A DNA stretch of 6,045 nucleotides from Gammaproteobacteria bacterium (GTDB taxonomy: Bacteria > Pseudomonadota > Gammaproteobacteria > Diplorickettsiales > Diplorickettsiaceae), in assembly GCA_013288455.1 (NCBI GenBank), contig JABDBU010000041.1, positions 1-6,045 of the forward strand. Reading direction: 5' to 3'. How positions within the stretch are numbered: position 1 is the stretch's first letter; every line of letters begins with the position of its first letter. Shown piece by piece: positions 5,741 to 6,045 of the stretch. Made by a program: the position numbers and the translations under genes. The notes beneath the pieces are model-generated. The model had not been told where the DNA came from. It ran no database searches and worked only from the letters and a program-made list of their open reading frames with translations.

Positions 5741-6045
5741 CTAGTAGCGTACTAAAGCAGATCCACAAACTAAACCTGCTCCAAAACTTTCCATCAGTAC
5801 CAGTTGTCCCCGCTGGATTCGCCCATCAAGTACGGCCGTATCCAGCGCTAAGGGAATCGAAGCTGCTGAGGTGTTGCCTTGTTTATCGACTGTAACAATT
5901 ACTTTTTCCATAGGAATCGCTAATTTTTTAGCGACACTCTTGATAATACGTAAATTAGCTTGATGAGGAATCAACCAATCTACCTGTGCCGCATTTATTT
6001 GATTTGCTGTTAACGTTTCTTTTAGGATGGCACTTAAGGTACTTA
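5741..6045 (-). CDS. fabH: 3-oxoacyl-ACP synthase III (FabH, KAS III), 3' part; cut by the right window edge
   Basis: Only the C-terminal 100 codons are in the window; the frame is open through base 6045 and the missing part is about 217 residues by comparison with E. coli. FabH starts type II fatty acid synthesis by condensing acetyl-CoA with malonyl-ACP. In the visible part PHQANLRI carries the active-site His and GNTSAAS carries the active-site Asn; they are 30 residues apart, as are E. coli His244 and Asn274. The gene ends with SFGAGLVCGSALVRY, the expected FabH C terminus. The catalytic Cys lies outside the window. An apparent short ORF starting at 5974 is only an internal TTG in this frame, since the codons above it also read as FabH (AQVDWL before IPHQAN). 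Confidence 0.95.
   Translation of the reverse strand, partial: STLSAILKETLTANQINAAQVDWLIPHQANLRIIKSVAKKLAIPMEKVIVTVDKQGNTSAASIPLALDTAVLDGRIQRGQLVLMESFGAGLVCGSALVRY

Noticed and set aside
5741..5974. Stand-alone 77-codon ORF at the right end
   Set aside because: Its first codon is an internal TTG; the frame continues to the window edge with FabH sequence, so it is the fabH 3' part.

Overview
This window is a single-strand block of bacterial housekeeping genes. Read along the minus strand from position 6045 down to 1 the order is fabH (3' part) - fabD - fabG - acpP - fabF - mltG (yceG) - tmk - holB (5' part). Every convincing gene lies on the minus strand and the spacers are short (8 to 56 bases, apart from one of 122), so most or all of it is probably one transcription unit whose main promoter lies beyond the right edge, upstream of fabH. 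I see no tRNA, rRNA, insertion sequence, CRISPR array, attachment site, origin or clear rho-independent terminator.

Organism: the proteins resemble gammaproteobacterial versions (ACP, FabD, FabG and FabF align from memory with the E. coli proteins almost end to end, with active-site residues offset by only a few positions). The order fab genes - mltG - tmk - holB is also the gammaproteobacterial one. Sampled lines suggest G+C in the low to mid forties. pabC, which sits between fabF and mltG in E. coli, is absent. A Legionella/Coxiella-like gammaproteobacterium would fit, but that is an inference I cannot test here.

Region by region: 5741-6045 holds the C-terminal 100 residues of FabH, which starts fatty acid chains from acetyl-CoA and malonyl-ACP. 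4778-5707 is FabD, which makes malonyl-ACP. 4026-4769 is FabG, which reduces 3-ketoacyl-ACP. 3652-3903 is ACP, the carrier of all the intermediates. 2359-3612 is FabF, the elongating condensing enzyme. The 122-base spacer 3904-4025 between fabG and acpP is the longest; it may hold a very small ORF whose stop overlaps the acpP start. From 2325 downward the theme changes: MltG (membrane-bound murein endotransglycosylase), thymidylate kinase (dTMP to dTDP) and the delta-prime subunit of the DNA polymerase III clamp loader.

Several starts were revised from sequence signals. acpP and fabF begin with GTG behind good Shine-Dalgarno sequences. fabG begins at the ATG at 4769, not at the GTG overlapping the fabD stop. 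tmk probably begins at the second ATG (1174). I found no undescribed system in this window; the findings are modest points about small ORFs, extensions and translation signals.
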